Shown piece by piece: positions 23,181 to 36,217 of a stretch of 64,000 bases of DNA. The stretch's first letter is position 1, and each line of letters starts with the position of its first letter. The stretch comes from Xestospongia bergquistia. Lineage: Eukaryota; Porifera; Demospongiae; Haplosclerida; Petrosiidae. The notes under the pieces were generated by a model that did not search any database, was not told the DNA's origin, and saw nothing but the letters and a program-made list of their open reading frames with translations. Made by a program: the position numbers and the translations under genes. The stretch spans positions 14,214,501 to 14,278,500 of the forward strand of contig OZ014411.1 of NCBI GenBank assembly GCA_963965975.1, given 5' to 3'.

Positions 23181-26100
23181 ATGGATCCTATATTACCCAC
23201 AACAAAACCTATTATTACTTATGCTACAGCACTTTCAACAAATACTGTTACTACTCGTGTTACAGTGCCTGTTACATCTCTCACCACTTCATCTAATATA
23301 GATTCTGTAACCTCTACCCATACCCCACCCACCATGAAGTCTGTTACTGTTCTTCCAGCCACAAATCCTGTTACTGCCTTTGCTACCGAGCCAGTTACCA
23401 CCATAAGCACATCATCAAATACAAATTCACTTACCACTATTGTTGCCTCAATAAATGTGAAGCCTGATACAACTCTTTCTACCATGCCCATCGCTGTTGC
23501 TACCATTACTAGCAAGCCTCTTACCTCACTCACTACTTTGTTAAACATTAATCCATTTACTACTGCTATTGCTGCCTCGATAACTGTGAAGCCTGATGCT
23601 ACTCTTCCTAAAGGGACCGTTACTGGTATTGCCACAACCTCATCGATATCAACTATAAATTCTACTGATATTACCGCTACTACAACAAAACCTGTTACTA
23701 CACTTGTTACTTCATCAAATATAAATCCACTTATGAGTATTATTGCTTTAACAACTGGAAAGCCTGATTCTACACTTCCTACAGAACCCATTACTGATGT
23801 TACCACAAATCCTGTAACTACTTATGTTACTGAGCCTGTTACTACACTCACTACTTCATCAAGTATGAAACTACTTACAGCTACTATTCCCTCAATAACA
23901 GTGAAGACTGATCCAACTCTTCCTACCTTGCCCCTCACTGTTGCTACCATAAATCCTGTTACTGCCGAGCCTCATATCTCACTCCCTCTACTTACCACTG
24001 TTGTTGCATCAACAACTGCAAAGCCTGATATTACTTTTTCCACAGAGCCCATTATTGTTGCTACTACAAATCCAGTTGCTACTTTTGCAACTGAATCTGT
24101 TACTATTTCATCGAAAATAAGTCCACTCACTACTATTGTTGGTGCAAAGCATTATACTACCCTTCCTGTAGTGCCCATTGCTAGTGTTGTGACAACCTCA
24201 TCAACTATAAATTCTGCTAAAATTCCTTTTTTTACTACAAGTCCTGTTACTACCACCACACTTACTACTTCTTTAAATATAAATCCACTTACCACCATTG
24301 TTGCTTCAAAAAGTGAGATCCGTGATGCTATTCTTCCTACAGTGCCCATAGCTAGTATCGTCACAATATCATCAATGTAAATTCTACTAACATTACCGTT
24401 GCTACCACAAATCTTATTACTACTAAGCCCGTTACCACTATCACTACATCAAATATTAATCCATTTACCACAATTGCTGCTTTGACAACTGCAAAGCCTG
24501 ATAATACTCTTCCTGCAGTGTCCAATCCTGGTATTATCACAACCTCGACTGTAAATTCCACTAACATTGTTGCTACCACAAATCCAGTTATTACTTCTGC
24601 TTTCGAGCCTGTTACGACACTCACTAGTTCATCAAGTATAAACCCACTTATTGCTACCACTGTTGATGCCACAAATCCTGTTACTACTTTTACTACAGAT
24701 TTTGTTACTACCACCTTAACTGAAAGCCCTCTTCTTGGCTTACCTTTTACAAAGTCAAACTGTGATACCACTGCTACAGAGCCTGTTCCTGTTTCCATAA
24801 CGTCATCAACATCAACTATGAATCCTTTGGCCTCCTCACCTATGAAGTTTGTTACTGACCTTACTACTACAAGTCCTCTCACTACTTTAGCTACATCATC
24901 CAGTACATATCCTATAACTACTGTTACTACTACACCTGCAACAATATCTGCTGCTACATTTTCTACTGTGAGAATTGAACCCGGCCTGCATAATGAATTG
25001 ACTGATAGCCTTCGAAAGAAACTGGATTCAGCTGTTAATACAATTTTGGAGGAAAGTTCTGACTATTTTCAAGTAAAAGAAGACAACAATATTGATGTTG
25101 AAAATATTGACAATGAAGATGAAGATATAGATGAAGAAAGCATTGACCATTGTATTATGAAACCAACACATGAACACTTGAACGAACCTTTCAAATCAGA
25201 AGTGATTCATGTTTCAACCTCAGATGTAGACAAAACTCAAGATGACAACCTGATCTCTAATGAAATGACTTATGATTTCTCAAAACTTCCATGGTCTGTT
25301 GTCATCAGTAAGCAGGCAAGTGACTTTTTAAAGAAGAAGAAAACACCTAAAAATGTGATTAGGGACATTGAAAGGACATTGTATGAAATTGGTCAAGGAT
25401 ATCGAACACATGCCATTTGTCACAAATGCATTCAACCTGAAGATAACCTTTTTGAGACCTATCTCTACAGGGCAGCTCGTATTATCTGGCAAGAAACTAT
25501 TCAGTTTTCAGAGGAATTGTCAGCTCAAGAAGGTATGAAAGTCTATACAGATGTTGTCAGGGTTCTTTGGATTACTACAAAGCATACAACACATCAATTG
25601 ACTGATGTCCTTCAGAAGATAAAGTCAAGCCTTCGCAAATCTAGATACAATTCCTCAAAACTTGTTGAATACAAATGCAAACCAAAAACAACTACTGATC
25701 TAAAGATGCCTCGTAAGTTTGTCCCAGCAGATCAAAGGCCAGACTCAAAAGAGTTGACTGAATGTCATCCTTTGCCCAATATTTTTGGAGGTGAATATAG
25801 TCTCATGCAATTTCTTCCATTTTCAGACTTTCTTAATGCTTTGCTTAACAATGATCAATCTGATTTTGATACACCAATTTGTATGTCTCCTCAAGAGCAC
25901 GACATAATTCGTCTTCCCTATAGAAAGCAACCAATTATTCTCTGTGGTCGAAGTGGTACAGGGAAAACAACAACATGTATTTATCGGATGTGGAATGAAT
26001 TCAAAACATTTTGGGAGTTCAAAGACATTAATGACAAACATTCTGATGAGTGTGTTGATCCTGAGTTGAGTAATTCATCAGAAAGAAATTTACATCAAGT

Positions 26101-29100
26101 GTTCATAACCAAGAGTCCTGTCTTGTGTTCACAAGTTAAAAAGCACTTTGCAAATTTAATTAATGGAAATTGCCATTTAAGAGGAATGTTTAATAAAATG
26201 GAAGTCTCCAGTCAAAAGTCAATTCGAGAGTTTAACGACAATAACTATCCTTTGTTTCTTACATCACGTCAGTTTTTGCTCCTACTTGATTACTCATTAC
26301 CTGGGAAACCTTTTTTTGACCGTGATGAAGCCGGTAATGTCATTATAAAATTAGTCAATTCTGATTATAACCATGATATCAATCCAGACATATTATTTGA
26401 AGATATTGAAGAAGAGAGAGAGGTTGATGTTATATTTCAAAAAGAGTGGAAAGAAGTAACAGCTGACTTTTTTTGCTTAAACATTTGGCCATATATGAAG
26501 AGGGAAAAAAACCTGTTTGAAGATCCACTTCTAGTATGGATGGAAATTCAGTCATTTATCAAGGGCTCATTTGATGCTTTACACACAAGTGATGGTTATC
26601 TACAGGAAGGAAACTATGTAACCTGCATTGGGGAAAAAATGGCACCTAATTACGTAAAAGATGATCGAAGAAATATTTACCAGTGCTTTCTTGAGTATAA
26701 CAAAATTCTTCATAACCAATCCAAACAATATCAATGTCATCGATTGTTTGATGAATGTGATGTGATTCACAATCTTTTCCATCGACTTCAAAAACTTCTC
26801 AAACAGCAGAAAGAGACAGGGCAAGAAATAACATGGTATATTGATAACTTTTATGTTGATGAGGTTCAAGATTTTACTCAAGCAGAGTTAACCTTATTGC
26901 TTATGTGTTCAAAAATGCCAAATGGAATGTTTTGCACAGGTGATACTGCACAGAGCATAATGAAAGGTGTATTTTTTCGCTTTGAGGATTTAAGAAGTCA
27001 ATTTTGGATGCTAGCTCAGGCTCCTCAGCACAACAAATCAATATTGGTACCACAGTTAAGCATGCTGACAGATAACTTTCGGACTCACTCTGGTATTCTA
27101 AATTTAGCTCAAAGCGTGATTTCAGTGATGAAGTCAACTTTCAAAAGAACATTTCAAGACTCAGTGTTACCTTCTGAAGTTGCTATGTTTGAAGGTCCTA
27201 AGCCAATTTTGTTAGATCTTTACTCTGAAAAAGATCTTGCCTTAATTTTACTTGGAAACAAGGAAGATGGTTCTGTTCAGTCTATGGAACTAGGTGCACA
27301 TCAAGCAATAATTGTTCGTAATGAGGAAAAGAAGCATAGTCTTCCTGATTCTCTCAAAAATGGTATTGTTTTGACAACACTTGAAGCCAAAGGTCTAGAG
27401 TTTAATGATGTATTACTCTATGATTTTTTCAATGATTCTGAGGTAAGTTAAATCATAATTAGATTTTCAGTGTCATTATAATTTTTTTTGTGTTTTCTGA
27501 ATAGATTGGCAATCAGTGGCATCTTCTATATAATCTTTGTGAAAACTATGATATCAATGAAGATGAGCTAACTCATTTATTAAATGTCAGACCACATCCT
27601 TTACGAATGGACCCAAATCAAAAAGAGAAATTAAAATCACTCTTGGCAGAATTAAAACATTTGTACACAGCCATCACACGAGCTAAAGTTAATTTGTGGA
27701 TATATGACAGCTCTAAGAAACGACTTCCTGCTTTCTATTTTTGGTTAGCTAAAAATTTGGTCACTCTAGTGAAAAAGGATGATTTTTCTAATGAAGCTAG
27801 AGAAAACCTTCTCTTTGCTGCTCCATCAGAGAAAGAACAGTGGGCTAAACAAGGTGACTATTATTTCAAAATGAGGCAGTGGAAACTGGCAATGACATGT
27901 TATGACCGAGCTGAAATGACACATCAATCATACATAGCAAAAGCATACATGTTAGTAGAGAAGGCTAAAATTCAATCACGAGATGAAGCAGTAACACTAT
28001 ATGGAGAGGCTGCTGCTTCTTTTCTTGAAGCTGATCGACAAAAGCACTGTGTTGAGTATATTGAAAAGGCTTGTCTGTGTCTTCAGAAATGTGGAATGCA
28101 TACAATGTCAGCAAAAATTTTGGAAAGATTGAATAAGGTATTTTTAGCATTTCTGCATATTGACATTTTTAAAAATGTTATTATTAATTAATATTTTTAT
28201 AATATTATAAATTAAATAATTAAACATTGTAGGACTTCTCTCATTCATAAATTTTGTGTATCTCTTTAGATTGAACAGGCAGCAAAAGAGTGGGCTAAAA
28301 CTGATGAGTATGAAGAGTATGCTCGAGTACTTGAGATTTTAGAAGAATATTCTGGTGTCATTAAAGCTTATGTTGCAGCAAAGAACTACAAAACTGCTCT
28401 TCAAAAAGCAGTTGAATACCAACGAAAGCACATCCGATTACAACTAACTGTTACAGCTCAACAAATTGCAAGTAAATATATTAGCCATCAGGTCAATGAA
28501 GGAGACAAGGAAAATGTTCATGGAATTCTCCAGTACATATCTGATGGAAGCATTAAAGCTGAGTTTTTAAAAGAAATTGGAATGTATCATGAAGCTGTTG
28601 ATGAGCTCTTGAGAGAGGGTCAATACCAAGAGGCATATCGCATCTTAAAAGCTCAAGTTATGTTTGATGAAGGTATCATCAAAGCTAAAGACAATCGTAC
28701 TAAAGATATGTTCAGCTTGTTTCATGCCAGAAAAATGTACTTTGCTTCTAAGCCATCCGCCATTTTGACTGAAATTTTGAAATCTTCTGACAAGTATATA
28801 GTAGCCCAAGCTTACTGTTTATATGCATTAATAAATAGCAATGCTTCCTATTACCGTAAAGCTATTAAGGGATTTGACGAATGTAAATGTGATCCAGGGA
28901 AATTAATAGCATTTCAAGGTTTGCTTGCTTTAAATAATTGTAGCAATGTAAAGGTTGAAGAGGTGCTTCAAATGAGCAGACTAGCTACACAATCTAGCAA
29001 AGCAATTATGGCTTGTATTGAACAAAACTCAACTACTTTGCAGAAACGTCTTTTTAGGGAGATTCTACAAGTGCATGATATAGAAGATGGGGAACTCTAT

Positions 29101-31248
29101 TACTATATTCCAGAAATATCATACACTAATCCTACAATAACAGGGTTGAAGTTAGATTCTGCTTTTAATTCAAAAGATGCTGATGGCATGATTATGTTAC
29201 AAAGGGGCATGACAGACCAAATACTTTTAAGTTATTACAGGGAATTACAACATAGTTGGCTTAGTCGGCCAGATATTAAAGACCACTTCATGCAAATAAT
29301 AAAGAAGCTAAATAACTTTAAATTTCACAAAGCAATTCAATTGCAGTCATTTAGTGAAGCATATGATTTTAAATTGAACAGTTATTTCAAAGAAGTTATG
29401 AGTGTTATTGAATTCAATGCCTTATATGGTCCTGAGAGTGATTTACAGGGACTTGAAATGGTGGAGCATGTAGCTGTGTCTCTGTTTACTTTTTTGTCAG
29501 CTATATTTCTCAGAGATCATGGAAGCCTTAGTAAAACTGCTCAAAGCTTACCTTTCAGCAGAAAATATTTTGAAGATGCTGCATACAAAATTTTGGAAAA
29601 TCACGATGCAAGCCTTGACGATTTTTATCTTAGCTGGAATCTTCTTATGTCATTTGCTCCTTCCATTGGTAGGTTACATACAGTTTTGAACGAGAGAGTT
29701 AAAGAAAACAATTCTTTGGTACTTCTATATAAACGAAAAACCCACATATTCTTTTGGTGGTTGCATGCATACAAACAAATTATCTTCAAATGCAACATTA
29801 ATAGTGGATGTCAAACTGTGTTTTGCAATATTTTGTTAAGACTTCCAGAGCTTGTAGTTAAAAGGGATAATGTCATTTCTGTTGCAACATTAACCTATAT
29901 ACTTACTGTATTATCTAGCTCTCTTTTTGTGGTTGCAAATTTTTCTATCAATTCTACTTTTTATGTAAGCCCTTTCATTGTACCTAAACTTTACGAGAAT
30001 CTGATTGATAGCTTTGGTGGTACTCGTGCAACAACAACTATTAAAATGGCATGTTCCTTACAAATGTATTCTACATCAAATTACCAACAAATTAAAACTC
30101 ACTCAATTCAACAATTGCAAGCCTTTCTTGATTTCCTTTTGGGAGAATTTTATCACTACAGTTTTCTCCAAAATGCACTGTCATCTGAGATATATTTAAA
30201 TGATGGGAGTGCTATGAATTGTCTTATACTTTGTCTTGTATTGGTATCAAATTTGTTTGCTTACTATGACAAATTTGAGGCTAACGACAAAGAAACTAAA
30301 AATTTGTTACAGAGGAGACTGCAAGCTATACACGAAGTACTCCATAGATGTCGAAAATCCAGTTTAACTACTCCAACCTTTGTGCAGACAGCTTATGTTG
30401 GTCTTCAGTTAGCAAATAATGTATCTGACATCTTTAAGGTAGTAGTTTCTTTACTTAATTTACAAAAACAACAGTCACTAATGGCTTGTCCATTAATAAA
30501 TTCTGAGTATATAGTATTTTTTCACCAAATCCACACTCGTGATTTTCCTCAGTCAAGAATAAAAAGATTGGTCATTTTGGAAAACCCTGAAGAAACTTCT
30601 CCAATGAGTTTACCAGACATAGCCACCATTCATGTACAAAGTCCTGTGATCATAGCAAGTGAGAATGAGATTGAAGACCCAGATGAAGATGAGGTTATTG
30701 TTGACCCTAGTCCTTTAACTAGTGATGTAGTAGAGGGTGATATGTGTTTGCCTTGTGGAGTGAAATTACATGATAATGACATCAGAAGAAGTAATCAGAT
30801 AGTACCGGTAAAAATGAAGAAACAACCAGTATCACACCTTGAAACAAAAGAGCATTTGCAAAAAGTTGAAGATTACAAAAAGTGGAAGCAAGCATTAGAT
30901 AGTACCAAGGAGATGCACACAAACTTAGTTGATTTATTGAAGAAACAGGAAGAGGAGCATAAGTTAGTGGAGTATCGAAGTCTCTATATACAATCACAAT
31001 CAAAATATAACTCGGCATTAAAGGAAATGGAGAAATTTCAGCAAAGTTGTGATTGGAGTGCATGCATTGGTACATTGCAGGCTTATAAAGATATGATCAC
31101 AGATTGGCTAGAAGAAGTTGAAATTTTAAAAGAGCAGGTTGAGGTTAGTTATGGTAATCATGAGGACAATGACCTAACAATTGAAGAAGTAGAACTTTTA
31201 CCACAATATTCGGATGAAGCAATTTGGTCGAAGAAGTCCAAAAAATGA
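23181..31248 (+). CDS. TRANK1: TRANK1-like protein with expanded Thr-rich N-terminus (one frameshift)
   Basis: Coding exons are 23181-27442, 27505-28137 and 28270-31248, with the same borders as the last three exons of the second gene. The ATG at 23181 aligns with the second gene's start (an in-frame ATG also exists at 23148). The ankyrin-like exons are missing: the protein begins directly with about 590 Thr-rich residues. The frame shifts by one base near 24375, where a stop appears at 24378-24380 and the repeat continues in another frame. After that come the possible RelE-like fold, the helicase with Walker A (25945), DEVQDF (26858), GDTAQS, NFRTHSG and YTAITRAK, TPR-like helices, a diverged helical region and the C-x2-C/H-x5-H module. 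If the shift is real, only translation from an internal start would give the helicase; if it is an assembly error the gene is intact. Confidence 0.82.
23200..24970 (+). repeat. Degenerate coding minisatellite, Thr-rich
   Basis: About 590 residues built from units of roughly 40-45 residues, with recurring TTNPVTTFATEPVTT, TTSSNINPLTTIVA and KPDTTLPT blocks. Units vary in length and order. The antisense frames stay open through much of it (Val-rich), which is a mirror effect of the repeat and not a gene. Confidence 0.88.
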
Positions 31249-31522
31249 TCAAATCTATTATTCTTGTTACATGTAGTGATTAGAGATGCACAAATGTAAC
31301 TTTAAAGCACATGTTATGTAATTATATAAACTTGTAGTGAGTATAAATTAATTTTATATTTTAATAACCTAAGAGATTAATAATATGTTATATGTTCAAC
31401 TGTATAAAAATTGTTATTGTTTAAGCACAATGTATAAGACCATATGAAGTATTAATTGTAGTTGTATCTGCAGAGGTCTCTACTCATAAATAAAATAAAT
31501 AAACTATTAGCACGTTTACAAT
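31249..31522. other. Short convergent intergenic stretch
   Basis: The 274 bases between the stop codons of the third helicase gene and the minus-strand PAQR gene must hold both 3' untranslated ends. An ATAAATAAAATAAATAAAC run at about 31485-31503 offers AATAAA signals for the plus-strand gene. Confidence 0.5.
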
Positions 31523-34500
31523 TTATCCTACACCTAAAATGCTAGCAATTGACTGATGAGTTAGAAAATGTTCTGAACAAGAGTGTGCTCTCCAATAGTA
31601 ATAAATAACAACACTACAATGATGTGTCCATGCAAATCCTAGAAAGACAAAAATATGCCACCATTGATGACTGGATCCAACAAAGTCAACACGACCTATA
31701 CAACAATAAAGAAAAACAACAAAATCTACTGTTATATCATGGATTAAGTAAATATACTCATAAACAAACTAACTAATTTCCTTAAGTACTAGCAAAGTTT
31801 TTTTCTCTAAATCCTCGTTTAATACTATAAAATGAGCTCCCACACTCTAGTAAGATAATAATCACTTAGGAAAAGCAACATGTGCAGGAATATGACTTTT
31901 TCAACATTAAGATATCTCTAATAACTGTCAGTGTATAACTCACCTGGGAATTTGCTCTCTGGAAATTGTGTAATATAAAATGTTCCTCCAATAATAGCTA
32001 ATATATACAAGATGACAAGTTTTGGAACAAAGACCTAACAAAGAGATACCAGTCTTGAAACAATGCTATGTTAAATAGACAGATTAAAATCTTCATCGAT
32101 AGTCTCATTCCCAAATGCCCAATTGCATAATGCAAGAAAGTGCATCTGGTGCCTTTAGTCCAATTCCTTGGAATTGAGCCACTTTTTTACTCAGCAGTCA
32201 AAATGCTCATGACATTGCAAATGTCATGGTCAAATTGGAGAACAAAGTGTGGATACCTAGACTTGAAGTTGTATTCTTAAAAAAGATTTTCAGAAGCTAT
32301 CAAGATCTCATTTTAGCAATTGGAACTAGAAAGCGCGACTTGCAGTAGTGACCATCCAATTTTTTGTCACTTGTAATAACACATTTCACAGACATCATCA
32401 TAGTCAAATCCAAGAAATTGGACTAAAGTCACCAGACGTCCCTTCTCGTATCAAGTGAGTAGGTGTCTTGGGATGAGACTACTTTAACAACCATTCATTG
32501 TTGATAAATTAGAGTATTAATATTAGTATATAGCAAGTACTGTAGTACCTGAACTAATGGTGTATTGATACCACCATTACTAACAACCCAATGTGTCACT
32601 GGTATAATACCAGCAAATACTAGAGCAGCATACAGAAACAACCTCCTAAAAAGAGAAATAAAAGTAATAACAGTTGCTCACAACCACACATTAATACATT
32701 GTAGTAAGGATCTTCTTGTATATACATGTATTTTCATATCTGGCCATGTACTAACTTCCTACAGCATGTTACTACTAACTTAACCCACAGTGAATTAAGA
32801 ATACTTACAAGTAGTAACCAATGAAACCTCAATAGCAAATCATTAATATTAGTATTTATGATTGTGTCATGTGAAGAATATTACAAGCAGCACTGACCTT
32901 AGTTGCCAACGTGATGAAAGAAATTGAGGATGTAATTGAGCTACCATACTTGTTAAAGCTAACATGAAGAGAAGTACCATATATGTCAGCTGCCAATACT
33001 ATATTAGAGAAAAGAGCATTGTATATAGCAAGTACATGTAAATGATGAAAGACAGATTAAAAGTCTCAATGAGCCTGATGTAATGTGCAAGTAGCAAAGA
33101 TTAATGATTGTGAGGAGAGAGAGAGAGAACTGTTTGTTGCTTCAATGTATAATCAGTCATACTCATCAATGAGGTGCTTATTGCCAACATTAATTAATTC
33201 ATTAATAGCTGTTATGTATTAGTTACACATGATTTAATTTCATTTGTCATTTTTGATAGTTGATAAAGCAATAAAGCAATTTGAGTAAATGTCAAACAAA
33301 CACAGATGTATACATATGTATAACAGGTGGTGCAAACAATTTAGAACCTCCTGGCAAGCTTTGTGTTTAGGAAGAAATATAATAAAAAATTAGTACTTAA
33401 TTTAGTTATTGTATGTACTTGAAAATTTTGTATGATCAATTTTGTAACGTGTTCATTACTTACTGCATGACAATAGAAGGCATAATAAGCTCCCGGAAAG
33501 TAACATCCACATAAACCAACAGATATACCACCAAGATCAAGTCTGAGCCATTTTTTACTAGCTGACTCCGACATACAGTGAAATAAATGATAGGAAGCAG
33601 AACAACACATACAGATCTAGAGAGATGGAAAAATCAGTTATTGTCTTGGTTAAAAATTGTCATATTATAACTGTAAATAATATAATATACAAGTGTACTA
33701 AAGTACTATTGACATGTTCATGATGGCATTGTTTATATGGTACATATACTACTTTGTTTCCTTATAATGTGACCACATGTCTGTCATATTAAGAATTATT
33801 TATTTATAATGTACAGCTCTAACTACTATGTTTTGTATAATTGTTAAAAATAAGTAAGAAGTTATGATTAATGAAAGACAATGCTGGTTCATTTAATCAT
33901 ATCAGAATGTTTATAATTAGTAATAACAAATAGTCCATTAACCTTGTGTTTTAAATGGACTCTAATCATAAATTATCTATAAATACTTAATGAACTAAAA
34001 TAGTGCTATAATAAAATATGTTTAGTAATCAATTCAAACAAGTAAATGGTAGTACTAGTGTAAGCAATACAGAAATATGATATATCCTTTGACATGAGTG
34101 AGTCCTCCACCTTCAATAATAATTGTAATAATACAAATACTTTGGTTAAAAAGGTTGCATATTAATTACTAATGTTATTATAGTAGTCTGGATGTGTGTA
34201 CACACCAAGACATGTGGTTTAACATATACCTATACTGATCATGATATTAGTTTGTATTGTGTATACAGTCTAATATCATATATTGTTAATGGGATTACTC
34301 ACCATATATGTTATATCCATAAATGTAAAGGTGATATGATCACCAAAGTCACCATTGTTGTCAAGTAGGAAAGAGAAATTGTCATGAATAAGTAAGTAGA
34401 AGAAATAAAAGAATCCTAACAAGTGAGTCCAAATGTTCAAAGTTTCATTTGACCAAATAAATAAACTAAGAAAAGAAAAAAAACAATTTCAAAAACTATA

Positions 34501-35676
34501 CCACATAGCATTGAATTATATATGTCATAGTAATTGTAACTGAGTTATAAAAACTGTATTGATCATTAATGATGTGTACTAAGTACATACAGTCTTGTTT
34601 GTTAGCATGATGTCTCATTATACTAGTAGTGAATACAGTTTTGTAAATAAGTCCTTATTATACTCTCTGAAGTCCCTAATCAAATACATGTACATGTACA
34701 TGTAATTAACACTTCTGATTATTAATATTTATAGTAACTATTAATATATGGGTTCAAATTTTTTGGGATATCCCATAATGTTAACAAGATTACGAATATA
34801 AAAATTGTCCTTAAATTTTCACATGATATTAGTTCAAGGAAACTACATGTCCTAACATTACAGACACAACAAAGCAGTTGCCAGAGATAACTTCAAAGAA
34901 TAGTTATACACATTGTTATAACAGCTGTGGTAGAGTCAATGAACACAATGTGAGTAAGTAATCAGTATGCATGATTTAAGTTTCTTTGATATTTGTAATA
35001 AAACAAAATCCAAAATAACGTAAGACAAATTGACACTACTAAGTGGTGTACATAAGAATTATTGTGGTTGCTATTGAAGGAGACAATAAGAGTTAGCAAA
35101 TATAACATTGCTCAATTTGTTTTTATAATTTTTAAAATTTAAATTTTGTGTATGATTGATTAGGTGTGGCTTAGTCACTGTCAATCCATATTAGGCTAAG
35201 CTGAATATCTTAACATTAATTGATCATTAAAATCAACAATACAATTATAGGGTATAATTTATAACAAATGTAATCAAACAAAATGATAACATGAGGTATT
35301 TAACACCTTTAATATCTCACCTTTTGACACACATATCTGTGGGTATGTCTGCTCTATAACCACATGTGATATAAGGATTACCCTTCATATAAGGTGGTAT
35401 ATCTTGATACATATATAATGGTATACCAAAAGTTGTTCTTGTATATGGTCCACTACATATACTATCATCGTCATTGTTTGTCTTTTGTGACGTCTCTCGA
35501 GATAATATCTGTCCTGTAGGCGATTGTAGTTGGACATTATAAGGATCAGATAATGATACGGGATAGTGTTCTAAAGCACTGCCATTATTTGACATGTGGA
35601 TCATAACATGATCTTGGTGATGGGGGCAACAGTGGTCAGTATCACTGAGATTACTAGTACTGATTGAAGTATTCAT
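31523..35676 (-). CDS. PAQR3: PAQR family seven-helix membrane protein (PAQR3-like)
   Basis: Seven exons join in frame on the minus strand: 35676-35321, 34465-34303, 33616-33464, 32998-32898, 32645-32549, 32034-31944 and 31695-31523, 377 residues, all with GT/AG borders. The N-terminus is polar (about 80 residues), then IPPYMKGNPYITCGYR, the family entry motif. Next come WSNETLNIWTH, SYHLFHCMS, RLDLGG and SSHQWWH, which carry the His/Asp residues thought to bind zinc in the PAQR/ceramidase-like superfamily. Several hydrophobic helices lie between them. Human PAQR3 sits in the Golgi and holds back Raf kinase; the GIIPVTHW and NGGI segments look closest to that subfamily, but assignment within PAQR is by eye. 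The start is the first ATG of exon 1; a longer N-terminus is not visible. It is divergent to the F-BAR gene and convergent with the helicase gene. Confidence 0.88.
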
Positions 35677-36217
35677 ATGCTTTGTAATACCAGATTATAG
35701 TCCACACACTCATCTACAATAATGACACTAACAGAGTAGTTATATGATGACAATAGGCGAGAGGGGTGGACATTACAGCCGAAGAGACCCTGCTTATCAA
35801 GCCGCGTCTTCTCTAATTAAAACAGGCGTGGCGAATTTCCTACATGTTTGTGTATTTCGTATACGTTCTCTGTTGATGCAACGAAAGGGAACTTTGTCAC
35901 GAAACTACTCGTGCAAGTAGATCATCTAATAAGGTACCAATTTTAGGTCAAATTTCCATTTCTTTGCAAACAAAAGTCAAAAATCGAGTTTACGAAATTT
36001 ACCACACCTACCTGATTATAAATATAGTACATCCCACTTTTGATGCTATCATATAACATTGGACGTACTGCTACAAAAGTCTTGACTAGCGGTCTATGTT
36101 TTAGCCGTATCTCTGATAAAAACTAGCTTGTATTGATTGTGCACTACTGGCTGCTTGTCATAAAATGTAAGTTATATGTGAACTATGCAAATTATGATGA
36201 GCTATTTCTCTTTATAG
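35677..36217. promoter_or_regulatory. Shared divergent promoter region
   Basis: Only 541 bp separate the start codons of the minus-strand PAQR gene and the plus-strand F-BAR gene, so both promoters must lie here unless distal exons exist. Bases 35755-35830 are richer in G+C and CpG than the surroundings. On the plus side a 5' untranslated exon ends at 36166 (GTAAGTT donor) and an acceptor (TTTATAG, 36211-36217) lies directly before the ATG. No TATA box is evident. Confidence 0.6.

Noticed and set aside
24377-24427. A short intron that would explain the frame change in the third helicase gene
   Set aside because: GTAAAT and TACTAAG borders exist, but removing these 51 bases keeps the old frame and does not lead into the frame that carries on the repeat. 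Two other nearby acceptors also fail.
23219-24882. Long minus-strand open frames rich in Val and Thr
   Set aside because: They mirror the plus-strand Thr-rich repeat: ACT/ACA codons read as AGT/TGT/GTA on the other strand, with few stops. No start context, domain or splice structure supports them.
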